In this document: piece after piece, positions 25,201 to 38,500 of the stretch | How the letters are laid out: each line of letters opens with the position of its first letter | Numbering within the stretch: the first letter of the stretch is position 1 | NCBI RefSeq assembly: GCF_050908995.1 | Contig: NC_135120.1 | Span: 24,193,433-24,257,432 of the forward strand | From: Andrena cerasifolii | Lineage: Eukaryota > Arthropoda > Insecta > Hymenoptera > Andrenidae | DNA: 64,000 bases | Reading direction: 5' to 3' | The notes under the pieces: generated by a model | The model's database searches: none | Told to the model about the DNA's origin: nothing | What the model saw: only the letters and a program-made list of their open reading frames with translations | Position numbers and translations under genes: made by a program

Positions 25201-28200
25201 TAAATCCAGATGGCCGTGTGCGTCGCCCAAAAACGAGAGAGTAACGCGAGTAACGAATTTTTGGGATACAGATGAAAACAATAGTCTTTACAGGTCATTA
25301 TATTTTTGTACAAGTAGAGAGGGTGTGTGTTGGGGGGGGGGGGGGCGAAAACACAGGAAAGACTAGGAAACACGGAGAACAAAGAAAACGCGGAAGGCTT
25401 GGAAAAGTGAAAACGCGATTCAGTAGAATGTCGAACTAACTGTCATGGGGAAGAAGATATTGGCGTACTCCGTCCGACGTGTGGCTTACTGGCAAATGCG
25501 AAAGGGACGAGACATGCTCTGCGAGTATGAACAGCAACGTTTACTTTAAAGGAGATAGACCAGCATGATCGTCGCGGTCACCTTGTTTTTTTCCCAGCGG
25601 TTACCGATCCAGTGCTATCTCAAGCTGTTTATGACTGGGCATAACGAGTAGAAGAAAAACCAGAAATTTCTTAACAATAGCAATTTTTATAAACACTTAT
25701 GTGTGTTGTAATGAATTGTGATCTGAACTGTTACATATCCTTGGCATTAGTAGTTTATCATATTTCCACTCTTGAATGCCTAAATATGGCATCATGAGTA
25801 TTTCTGTATGTTTGACTTCAAAAATATGAAATAGAAGTATTAACTCATATTGCTTACATTGGCTCCACATTATAGCATGTTGTCCACGCTAGGGACTCGT
25901 AATGTAAATGTACGTCTACGCGACGACACTTTTGTGTCTAGATCAAGAGTATACGACACTCAAAAATATTTCCGGAAGATTGGAAACTGCCTAGAGCAGT
26001 CCGCGACACTGAATTCGACCTATCATCGCGGGAGTTGCAGCTAGAGCTAGACTGAAGACACTGCAATTAGTTCTAGCTAGACACAAAAGACACTTGATCT
26101 AGACACAAAAGGGTCGTCGTGTAGACGTACCTTAATAATATAAAAGTTCATTGCCAATTAATTTCTTTACACATAAGTGTCTAAGATCTCATAACACGGG
26201 ATAAAAATATCGTGAAAATTATCTTCATGTACATTAGGAGGAACGCAAAATCAATATCAAATTACAGCGACCTACATGTGTTTAGCTGAAGCATGCACAG
26301 CCAGGGTTGCCAGGAATTTCCCTACCGTAGTGGAGGGGAAACACCTACAGCAATGGCGGGACATGTGTGTCACGGACATCATCACACGGCGTGTTCCTCC
26401 CTCTACTACGGTAGAGAAATTCCTGGCAACCCTGTGCACAACTGGCTCTTTGCCGTTCGCACTGGCACAGCTGCGGGTACATAATGACCTCGCGAGCAGT
26501 GATGGAGGAGTGGGAACCGGCTCGAACAGGGTTGCCAGAAAAGCGCATCATATGACGTAGCATGGAGTACATACTAGAGGGGGAACAGCCAGGGCCGTTT
26601 TACGATCACCGTAGGCCCTAGGCACTTTTGCATAAAAACTGTATTTGTAAGCCCTTTCAATTTATTATTCACGTCATTCAATTGTTAATATATTTACATT
26701 ATTTTTTAAATTAAATTATATTTTCAATTTTATTTTTGTTATATTAGGATACATTCCTATTTAAAATTTCATTTTTAGACTTTCGTAGGCACCTGTAGGT
26801 TCGTAGGTCCTAGGCACAGTGTCCATTGTGCCTATTGGATAAGACGGCCCTGGGAACAGCTATTGGAAGAAGGAACTCGGTGACGTAGTAGGGAGTAGTA
26901 GAGGGGCAATCCTCGCATGTATAGAGCTACATGTACTAATACGACTTGTGCACACCAGACGGAGCCGTAAGAACGTCGTGTGTCTAACCAGTCGTGCTCA
27001 ACTAGCGATTTGAAGGCGGCGTTACCGGGAGAACACCCTACCCTATAGGTTGCTCGTGTCGTCATGGATATCTATAGGTATAACCGACGTCACTGAGAGC
27101 TGTATATACATAAATGAACTCATGCGACTTGTGCACACCATGCGAAGGATTCCCCCTCTACTACTCCCTATTACGTCACTGATTTTCAACTTCCAACAGC
27201 TGTTCCCCCTCTACTACATCCCTAGCACCGTGCACTGCCATTCTCTCCCTACTTCTGGCAACGCTGTTCGAAGGGCACAGACGCTCGCCGATGCTCGCAA
27301 AAACAGCACGAACAGAGCCACGGGCACAACAATGCATCTCCTTTCAATATGTTTTTGTATGTACAGTTACGTGGCGCTGCGCTCCCCTGCTTGAGCTGTT
27401 CCACACTTCTCATCTACTGCTGGTGACGTCGCCATTTGCCCTTGTGCACGCTATGCGATGAATTGGCATGACGTCATGGCGTCACCAACATAAATATACC
27501 GTTATTGCTATAGGTGGTCTCCTTCTCCTACTCCGTACTACGTCATGTGATGTCTACGCCGCCATTAATTCCCTACATATGGCAACCCTGCCCGTAGGAC
27601 ATCCAGTTGGCCATGGCTGGTCTAGCCAGAGGTACACACGTATCAAAAACTTTCGATTTTCCTTCTATCTCCATCTACGTTCCTCTTTATCTGATGCTAC
27701 AAACTTAACCCGCTGAAACTTATTCCTAACGTTAGTGTATTTATTTTCTATTTTTAACGTTATACACTCTGATCATAAGATTAAAGTGATTACACACTTC
27801 GAGGAACGTTCGGGTCAACAGGTGAAGAGGCATCTTTATATTTAAAGACTAATTACGTGCAGAGTGTTTCCAAGAATTCACGAACCCTTTTTATCTGCAC
27901 ATGGTAAGGGGGGAGGGCAAAACTTGACGCTCTCGACCAGTCGAAGCATACACAGGATCCACACACAAGCAGATGGGGTTTGAATACGAACATTTTGGGG
28001 ATCGTCGTGTAAACTCGTGGTGCACGGTCCTCGTCGAGAATTTGCGACATTCGTCAGTTCTTCCCGATCGATATCTCTGCTGTCAGAATAAGGCTGGTCA
28101 TTTACAGCCAAACATGGAACGCACGCTGTGCTCCAAGACACTATGCCACAATTTCTTGTCCTTTTATTCGTAAGTCCGTCGAATGAGAAAATTTTTCCAC

Positions 28201-31200
28201 TTTACAATAAATCCAAAGTAAACGTATAACGTCGACTAATAACATATGTCCTGTTCTATTAAAAAGGGGAAGAAAATATGCAAGTGATAAACCCCTGTTC
28301 GCATATGGCCAATGGCCGAAGTCCTTGGACATTTAATATCGAGGAGAAAACGTCGTTCAAGGATTGCACTTGAAATTTTCAGTCAATACGTTCTTGGCGA
28401 TGTAGTCGAACGCGGTTACAATTTTGATTATGTAAGAGATTCGTGGGATTATAGTTCGCTCCTAACAGATTCATGATAGAATTTATGAAGTATACTCTAA
28501 CCTCAATCTCAGCTTTGACAATTTCTGTAATTCACCGTACAAAATTTAGTTGCTTACAACTTAATATGTTTGATAAAACTTAAGCTTAAATACAGAACGT
28601 CAAAAAATTGCATCCGCAGTAACCTCAAAGTGCAATTCCAATTTTATATACAAATGCTGTTAATCGAAGCAATAGGTGCACTGGATAATTCAATGAGGGA
28701 GTTACAACAAACAAGAACATGATCTTATTAGCTTACAACTTCCAGGAAATTTGTATGTTTAATATGCAATTACAACCATCTTCGAATTACCATAGTCAAA
28801 TATGGTAGATGAAAAGTTGCTTTATTGGAACGGAAGCAAGAGTTCCAATAACGAAATTAAATTTGAAAGTTCATTGCATGACTAATTTTAGGCGAATGAA
28901 GTAAGTATTGGGAGAGTAAAAGGCGTCACGTGGAGTTCACGATGTTGTTGTTTTGTATGTAGCAACGGAAACCGAGTTGGGAACTTGCGTCACGATAAAC
29001 AACAAACCCGTAATTCCCTGAGTGGTCTATCAGCTTTAAGAACGCGGGCGGCGCCCGATGCCGTCTCCTCCTCTTGGGGATTCGATGAAAACTTCATTCG
29101 CTTTAATTACGTTACACTCGAAATTCGAATTTGAAACTTTGGCTAATCATTTTCCAGAATGTAAACATCTCGATAACTGAACACAAGCTACTTACATATG
29201 TTTTAAGCATTTGCGTGATCAAGTTACAGTGGGTAAAAAAACACATATAAAGTTAAATGTATTGGGAAGAGTCGAAAATTTCGATGGGAGATAAATTATT
29301 GCTGCATATATTTAAACTTACTGCGATATTTTTAGCCATTATACGATTTTAATTAGCAGTTGTAGTTTTTAGATCACTAGTTTCTACATTTGTGTGTATA
29401 TGAAAATTGAATGTACTTTGTTACACAATTTAATGTTAATATTTGTGTATAAAATTGTACAGCATTGCTTTTATTCTGATATATGCGAGTTATTAGTACT
29501 TAAGTGTATGTGAAATGATAAATCCTATACCAGGTTCAACATTTAAATGCAGGGTCTAAGTTTACCATATGCAAAGTACGTAAGAATACGACGATTCAAC
29601 TCGTCAATGTTAGCTAAATAAGGAACATTATGTGTTGTCTCTTTCCCTTGAAAGAATTCGCCGAGTAAGACAATTTCAAGAAAGAGGAAGTCGGTTTCCT
29701 TTGCATGCCAATGCGAGACCACATTTTGCAGCAACAGTCAAACAAAAATATACGATATACGGTTTTGACAAAATATACGATTCATCATAATGGTGCATTA
29801 CCACGTTTTAAAAATAACAAATGCTCTATTTTACATAAGAATGTAACTAATAAATTTTTGTAGAGTCAACTGGTTTTGCCCAAAGTAGATATTTTGGAAC
29901 AAAGGAGCTGTTGGCATAACATGTAAATAAGTTTGAAAATGATTTGTAACAACTTCATCAGCAAGCATAAATGTGTTTGGCGGTTTAAGAAGATTACTTT
30001 GAAGAATATTAAAAGATAAATATAGTCCTGTATTGTCAAGCTATGCACAAGCGTCCGACGCCCACAGGCATTGGAGACAGACCACTTCCTCAAGAATGCT
30101 GGGGCATGGCGGTACGAAACCTTCGGCTTTAAGCCGAGTTCGAAATTCTCCGTGGAAACATTGGATTTGTCATGGGCATCGTCTCGCAGGTAAGCCAGGG
30201 CCGAACTTCCGTCAGAAATGATTGCTTCCCCGAAACCATTCAGGGAAAGTGAATCGAGATATTTTATTATTTTAAAGAAACTTATACAGTTACTCACAGA
30301 AGCATCCGCCCACCCTATATGTAACATATTTTACATATTAAATCGACTTTAAAGTAAGAATTCGCAATTCTAATTCATATTTATAAACCTTGATTAATTA
30401 CTTATAATTTGATTTTGGGTGTATTCAATTAAAAAATGGCACACAGTTTATTTACAAACGTAGGTATTATTATCCGTGAAAGTCGTAAAGATCGTGCAAA
30501 AGAATATTCGCCCAAATTCAATATTTAATTTATAAAAATGTAAGGAATAGGTTTGAATACTCTTCTAATATTCCTGCGATTTTATTCAACGAATTTTTTG
30601 TGAAATTCGGGCTAATTTTATTTCATCCTTCTTGTAAAATTTATTTGAGCATTTCTTTGGTAGTTGGCATTAAATAAAAATATATTAATCAAGGTTCATA
30701 CTAATGTAAATTATAATTGGTAATTCTGAATTCAACATTACCTACTTAAATAAGTAAACTATGTTACGTGTATCGGATGAGCGGATAATTTTATGAGTAA
30801 CTGTAGGTGGCTAAGACATTTTGTTAATTATATAGGGTATAATACAGGACATATAAAATAAATTAAAATTTATTTTTAAAAGCTCAGCTTCAGTATACTA
30901 CAATGAAGAGGAAAACGATAGTCAGATAACCCAGATCTGGAGGAGTGTAGTGTAGGAGTATACCTATGTACTATACGTGGAACTGCAAAAGCAAAATTTG
31001 TGAAGATTAATACAGTGGCGTGGCACAGATATATTTAGTTAGATATATTGAACAAACTGAAGTAACGTGGTAAAAGAAATAACAATTAGGTGAAAAAAGA
31101 TGAATGCAATGGTGAAACCACTGGCTATATTTTGATAGAAACATTTTACAAATCCAAATAATTAGAGAAATATGTTGTAGTTCATTGTCTATCAGTAGAA

Positions 31201-32504
31201 ATGAAAGGCGAGATTAAGGAAATATAGTTTAATTACTGTTTTATGTATCCAAACCAAATACAGTGGCGGCGAATAGACAATTTAAATTACACGTTTGTTA
31301 CAAATTGAAGTAATGTAACAAAATAGGTAATAGAAAAGTAAAGTCTTTTAATGCAGTTAAATTACGTCTTAACGTATCTACTGTTGGCGTATAAGAAGAA
31401 GGCGAATGCATTGGCGTCGCATAGATGGGTTCAGTCTTTCATAGGTGTAGGTACTATTAATAGACCCAAAAACCATTAAATACACTTAAGTTACTTATTT
31501 TATGGAATTTGCTTTCTGTATGTGATTGAATGTATCTTTATTATCTCAAAATCTTAAAATTCTATACATTAACAAATTAGTACGTACGATTCGAAGTACG
31601 TGACATAATGATAGAATTTTTTACTTGCGACGACTCTCATCTAATAAGAATCTAATCTGAGGAATGTAAATTTTGTATCTGAACCACAAGGTAGGAGAAA
31701 GCATTATACATATACATATGTAGATATTGCGTAGTATCTATTGTCTGAGGTATTACGTGACAAAAATATGCGCAACAAGCGCCGCGCTATGGAGTCATCC
31801 AATCTAATATTTCCTGATATCTCCATTTTTTCTACTGTTATCAAACTGTTATATATTTTCCAACTGATTCTATTACGCTATTTCATAACGTAATTTTTGT
31901 ACGTAGTTGAACAAAACAATATGTGTGGCAGAGATGTATGCAATTTATCTGCCTCGCTAGTTCCTTATAAATCGCAAACAAAATTGTCATTCAACATTTT
32001 TTGTAGTACCTAGGTATCGTGGCCCAGATTATATTGCTTCCATTATTATGAATTAATACCGTCCACTTTTGGTTGCCCCAAAAACATCGAATACTAGAGT
32101 CATTGTCTTAAATACAGACAAATTACATGCAACCCAAATTACAAATACCCCTTCCAATATTCAAAATAAAAATCGCACATTTCAGGTCCAAATTCAAAAA
32201 CTATATGGTACATTTGAAAAAAAAACTAAGTCTATGGAATTATTATAAGTTTCAAGTAAAAAATGATTCGAAATATTGCAATGCTCCCACGAATTCAACC
32301 AGTACAGAATTATATGTTTTAAACTTTAAGTCAACGGCTATAAAAAATACTGTGATCTTGGTTGAAATATTACTTCATAGGTATATTGCAAGTGAATATT
32401 ATACACTTTTACTTCTTACCTGAAATTTGATATATTAATAATTTTAGCTAAAAAATTATACGAAATCTGTAAATCTGTTTCAAATATCACAAGTGAAAAA
32501 TATA

Positions 32505-32553
<49 letters not shown>

Positions 32554-35500
32554 CTGCCACCTCCGCGCCGCAAGCAGGGAAACGTCTTACTTCCAAACAC
32601 CCCACAGTCAAAGGGTTAAATTTTAGCACAGCCTATCACAAACACTGTCTCAAATTTAATAATTTTAATTTCATATTCCAAGTTGTAGTCCCAAAAAACT
32701 ATATTGCCAGTGTGTCTGAAATATTGCTTCAATCATTACAAGTGAACGCTACCCTTTTAGGTTTCGCCTAAAGATCACACTTACCACCGCATCATCTATA
32801 TACCAAGCATTATCTCAAATGTTACAAAAAAACATTACATGCGTTAAGCAGTTAACAAAAAAAATTACATACAACACTGTCGCCCAGTTTGAAACATATC
32901 ACGCGAAAAGAAGGAAAAGTATTGTACAAAACACCGATGTCCTGTGGTAAATATTTTTCCAAATATGAGTCCTCGAGAGGTGAAATTAATCAACTCGGCT
33001 TTCTGTAAATTTCTTAATTTTATTATTTAAGTAGTGCTTAACTTATCAATTTCTCTACCGTTTATTTTATGGAGCAGTTTGGTTGCTCCGATCCTCGTAT
33101 GATGAATGAGAATCGGGTGCTTTAAGAGTCAGCTGAAAAACTCGATGGAATTGTGCGGCCCTGTCTCGAGTATTGATCTGTACGAGAGTTGTCTGCCGCC
33201 CCTCCCGTGGCAAACGGTGGATGCTTCATCCCTCCGCAGCCCCTGAACAACAAGGATGTCGCGCACCTGTGTCTAGGCTGTCGGTGAATACCCTCTATTA
33301 GGCATCTTACGTCGACGTTGTCTACGCGGGCATGTGCGAAACTACGTATCACGTTCGCCTGCTATCATTTGCTTTCGACATCCGCGAACTTAGAATTTAA
33401 ATTCGGCCTCAGTGGCCAGTCCGCACGCGCGGCACGTCTCGGCCGGAGATTCTAGTCCACTTTGGTCGCAAAATAAGATATCTATACCAAAAGGGAAAGT
33501 GACCCGATCTAAAACTGCTACCTTGGTCGAGATGTAACAGAAAGAAGCATGTACATGTACCTACACTATTCAAAGCAATTAGAAGGCCACTTAGAGAACC
33601 TATCTAAATCAATTTATCGCTTGGTGAGGTGTTCGATATTTGAACTTTCAACCGTTTGGAGGACTTGTGCGGTTTCGACTGATTTTATGTATTTTTAGAT
33701 TATCTGTTGCTTGTTTTGGTATTGATGATCAATTTTCTTATCAATGTGTAGGTTGGTATGTTACATTCGAAATTAGGTAAATAAAAAATGTGCAAATAAA
33801 TTTTTAGGTTGATTTTACTGCTTGTGGGACGTCTTTTTCAATGAAGAATAAATTCTCATTTTCATACAGTATTAGAAAATAAATCTTTTTTATGGAATCT
33901 TTGAGTCAGAATTCCTGATATTGTTCAAATCATCAGAATTGTTGAAATGGCAGTACTAAAAACAATATCACATTGTAATTAACCTTTACATCAGTTTTGA
34001 TAAATTAATATTACGTAATAATTCTAACACGAACTCACTTTGCACTTGGTACATGCTATTCAGTTTTCACGTTTTACACTTCTGTGTACCACAAAGAAAA
34101 TATCAATATTTTTCTCCCATAGATGTCATACATCTTCCTAATTTATATCTTTTAAAATGTACATATGTGCAAACTCAATTTTAAGTGACCTTGTACGTAA
34201 AAGTCACCAGAAGCCTTAAGAAGCTAAATCTAGAACCCAGAACCAGATGAAAATATTATGTAAACGTGGGGTGATCAGGTTTTACTTCCCAAGTTATCTA
34301 ATGCATGTTCAGTTCATCACTGTTTATAATTAGTTATAACCAGGAAGATATAGCTTGAACAATATATGTATATCTGTGTAAGATTTTTTTGTATTTTTTG
34401 CAATGTTATGTACAGTTCAAAATATATATTGTGTTTATCTATGTTATATTCTGTGCGTATGCATATATCTTCTCTACATAGTATAAAATAAAATCCCCGG
34501 TAGGCGTTTTGTTGTTTGTTCGACCTAATCTCGAGAACCAATGATCGGATCGTAATGCGGTTTTCACCGTTGTATAGAGCATTTTTCGAGGAAGGTTTAG
34601 ATGTATGAAACATTAACCTATGACAAAAGGAAACCGAGCAGTGACGATTTCAGTAAAGCACGCCTCGAGAAGAATCGCGTGAATCGCAACGCTCTGACAG
34701 AACAGCTAACGATGTGACTCAGCATCCCCACCACTATGCGGGGAACCGTACGCGCATCTTTTTCGCGCAGTACGGTGGACACTAGATTCTACATAATGCG
34801 CGTATGTACCTCCTGTAGTGTTGTCGTCATAAAACTTGATCCCGCTATAAGGAGCTTTTCAGTTATTTTGGTTTTCCATCTTTATCATTATCCGCAGGCG
34901 TCTGTTTGTACGAACTAATCTCAAGAACCACTGTACGGATTGTGATGCGGTTTTCACCGTTTTATAGAGCATTTCTCGGGGAAAGTTTACGTATATGAAA
35001 TATTAATCTATGGCAAGCGGAAGCGGAGCAGTGACGATTTTAGTCAAGTATTCCTCGAAAATGCTCTATTCTAATTCTTTCCAGCAATATACCATAGTAG
35101 ATTCAGAGATCAATATGAAAAATAAATGTGATCGGAATTTTCCTTAAAAGTACACTGTATTATAAATATACCGAAGGTACTTTTTTCAGTGTCACTACAA
35201 GTACTTGCACACGTACAGTTCTCCAAGTATTTCGATGATTATTCATGTGAATAATTTTATCGTTTAGATTCAGTAAATGCTCATTTCGTTAAAATCTGAG
35301 ACATGCTATGCTATATATAATATAATCATTGAATTAAGACATTATCACAGAGCTGAAAATAATCGAGTATAATCTAAAAAGATACCCGTTTACGGAAACG
35401 GTTTTATCAGAATTCGCACATTCGTTTTTATTAATTTCTACTAATTTCACTTATTTTTGTCAAAGATAGAATCTGAAGGCAGTATATCTGACGATTTCAT

Positions 35501-38500
35501 ATAGGTACCAAAGTAATATTGAATCTAGAGACGCGGCAGCGTCTCGACGCCAAGTACATGTTTCGACACCCTGTATAAGTCGACTGTCGCTGCCGCGTAT
35601 CTTTTACTCGTAATCCGGCCGTCGCGGCCGATCGCGGCTAGGAAATCCCGCCTTAACAGAGCAGCCCCCTTAAAGGTCTGCGCACACATATCCGTTCCGT
35701 GTCTCTTCTTCTTACCACTGGCACGACGGATACGGAACTGACACGGAACGGATATGTGTGCGCAGACCTTAAAGGGTAATGGAACGAAACGGACCGGAGA
35801 AAGGGGCAGCCGAGCAACGGAGGTGGATTGTATATGAATGAACCCGGACCCGCTGACTTCCTGCGTTTAGGAAGGTCGTGCACTGTCGCTTTCATTTATC
35901 GACGAGAGCCTCTACTACACACAAAACCGGGGGTGACCGAGCTCCGGGAATGTTGTCTTTCTGTTTAAAAGAAAACTTATTTCGTTATAGCGTAATTACA
36001 CGAATGTCAGAGGGTGTTGTACCAGAGGAAGTGCAACGTGATGTTTGGTATCTTTCCATATTTCCTTCTTAGACTCCCGGACCTCTCTGTCTTTCATTAT
36101 TGCTACGTTCAGCGAGGCTTTGACGCTAGATGCAGCTCTCGTGCCGTATTCCTTCAAGACTTCTCTATAAAAAGAGAGAACTCTGTGGCAACTATGCGTG
36201 AAAAATTCGTCTACCCAGAGTACCTGGAGATGTCATCTCTGTACAAGTTCTTTTTATCGACCGCAATAGTTTAATTAGGGTCCGTTTGTTTATTGGAGAC
36301 GCTTCGATCGATTCGGACCGTAACAAAAATGAGACGGCAGCCTTAAAGATGAATGGAATAATGTTTTACAATTTTAAGCAAATGTTTTTACTTGTTGTAG
36401 TAGGTACACTGACAATTCCAGTTATAAATAAATAATGTGGAAGCACGAAGTGTCAATAAAATACGTATGATCAATTTATGTTTTTTCTAGAATCGTGAAA
36501 GGATTTCTAAAGTCTTCTTATTGAAAGAGATAATTTTAGATCACATTTGTAGTTTCTAGGGACGTGTGCGTAAAATTCACTCATTTGCCTTATAGTTTTT
36601 TGCGATAGGAATGCATACTAAAGAATTTGATGTATTGTAAATAATTCTTTAAAAAAGATATCACGATGTTTAATTAAACGTCGCGTATTGTATAATTCAG
36701 TATACTCTTTTCTATAAATAGAACTTGCATTTATCAAAGTGCCTCTACACATATCTGGAAGAGTGAGAGTTAAATGTAAACACTCCACTCATCCGACGGT
36801 AATGTGAGATAGTTTCACTATACATATGTGACGTGCTCTGTTAAAAAGGGATTAAGGTGCGGAAAAATCGATTTTTACATTTCCATGTTTTTTTATAGGC
36901 AAAAGTATGCTCTTTGCAATGAGACCAACATTCCAATTTCCTAGGATAATTATTGACTTCACAATTCACAATTAAAATCATGTATTAATAATGAAAGTAG
37001 TCAATGGTTGTACAAGCTTCACTATTCAAAAATACTATGGATTATGCATCAAGCTGATCAAATCGTAACACCATCCAGCCGGAAATAAAACGTCGAAACG
37101 CAAGAAAAAACAGCTGAAAACGAAACAAACTTACGGAGTGCATACTTTAAACGCGTTTACATATTTCGAAAAGTCGTTTTCGCATGTTAGTCTTTTTTAC
37201 CAGAGCACGTCACATATATTTGCAATACTTTGTATTGGATTATTAATTAATCATTGCATTAGATAATTATCCCAGACAAAATTATTGTTTTTTTTTTAAA
37301 TTGATCTTTAAAATAAAACAACAATTGTATTTAAAAAAGAAAAAGTTAAATAATATAATATTTTGTGAAGTGCTATTTGAAAGGTGCCCAGGTCTGATTT
37401 CAATACAGAGCTATTTATGTGGTCGTGAAATTTTTCACGAGGGAGATTATATATGTTCCAAAAAATGTTTTTAAATAAAAGAAATTCTACGCGATAGAAT
37501 TTCTATGCTTAACATCGGAGTCGTGTTTAATAAACCGTGCTTGCCGGACGCCCATGGGCGTTCGCCGCAATTACAGTGCTGTTTTACTGAATGCAGTGAA
37601 TACATACTTATAAGTACCCACACTTCACAGTAGTATCAGAATCGAGTATAATTATTGCATCCATGAAGAGAATAAATTAAGTTGAGAGCGTAGAGGAATT
37701 GGAGTTACTTACCACTCGTTTCTTTAGCATTGAGATCGTATCCATTCACAAGCATTGGCCGCATACGAAAATCCTCTTTACGATTAATAGACGCTTGGAC
37801 TGGCGATTCTCCATTTTTGCTGGTCCAGCGACCTTTCGACCCTCGTTGCTGTAACGTCGACGACCTTGGAGTGGTGCTCGACGTTGTTGTGTTCTCTGTT
37901 CGATTTCCTCCTAAAAACGAAAGAATAAACTCAATCCCTACAGCTTCCAAATTAACTACGTGATTCAGTAGGATATTTCATTCGTGCGCGAAATTTCAAA
38001 TTCATCGCTTTATATGAAAATCGTAACTCTATAATGTGAAACTCCACGCCTATGAAGTACAGTCTATATATTTAGAATCTGATTAACGCAGTAACACTAC
38101 ATCTCTTTCGTGGAACTGTTTACTTGGGTAATTCCTCGATACGTGTGTAAATTATAGTTCAAAAAAATCTGCATCAAAGTTTTCCCACTGTACTGGAGTG
38201 CCATTCTTTATGTAACTTTCATATTCCGAAATTTCGAGGTAATTTCTCCGAAATACGAGCACCGCAATACGGTTGATAAGCAATAGTGAAATACGGAGTG
38301 GCATTAACGCCTCCTAGTGAAAATTGCAGTTGCAACAAGTTACCGGCAATCGGTGCCGTGATAATTCTCCCGTGGCGGGAACTCGAGCGCGCTTGTCAAT
38401 TACTTATATTAACATTGCCCCTTCCTTCCTCCCTCTCATTGTTAAGTGGGCATGCGCCATCAACGCAGTACCGCGGGAACGGTCGACTGTCACGAAGCAA

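Larger units (their letters stand above)
23005..26280. other. Intron sequence with a GC-rich patch
   Basis: No exon supported. 23.76-24.14 kb is CpG-rich with CCAAT-like AGCCAATCC and resembles a promoter, but no transcript start can be assigned. A poly-G run lies at about 25331-25343. Confidence 0.4.
27592..37712. other. Large intron of the ANKRD11/12-like gene (right part)
   Basis: No exon with family support was found although ankyrin repeats 2-4, if present, should lie between 23004 and 37713. Most is AT-rich. GC-richer islands at 33.1-33.5 kb and 35.5-36.3 kb have ORFs without resemblance to known domains. Listed separately are an orphan exon-like block, LINE tails and two MITEs. Confidence 0.45.

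Noticed and set aside
33122..33352. GC-rich minus ORF as a missing ankyrin exon
   Set aside because: No TPLH, GAD or helix pattern of ankyrin repeats and no matching splice phase.
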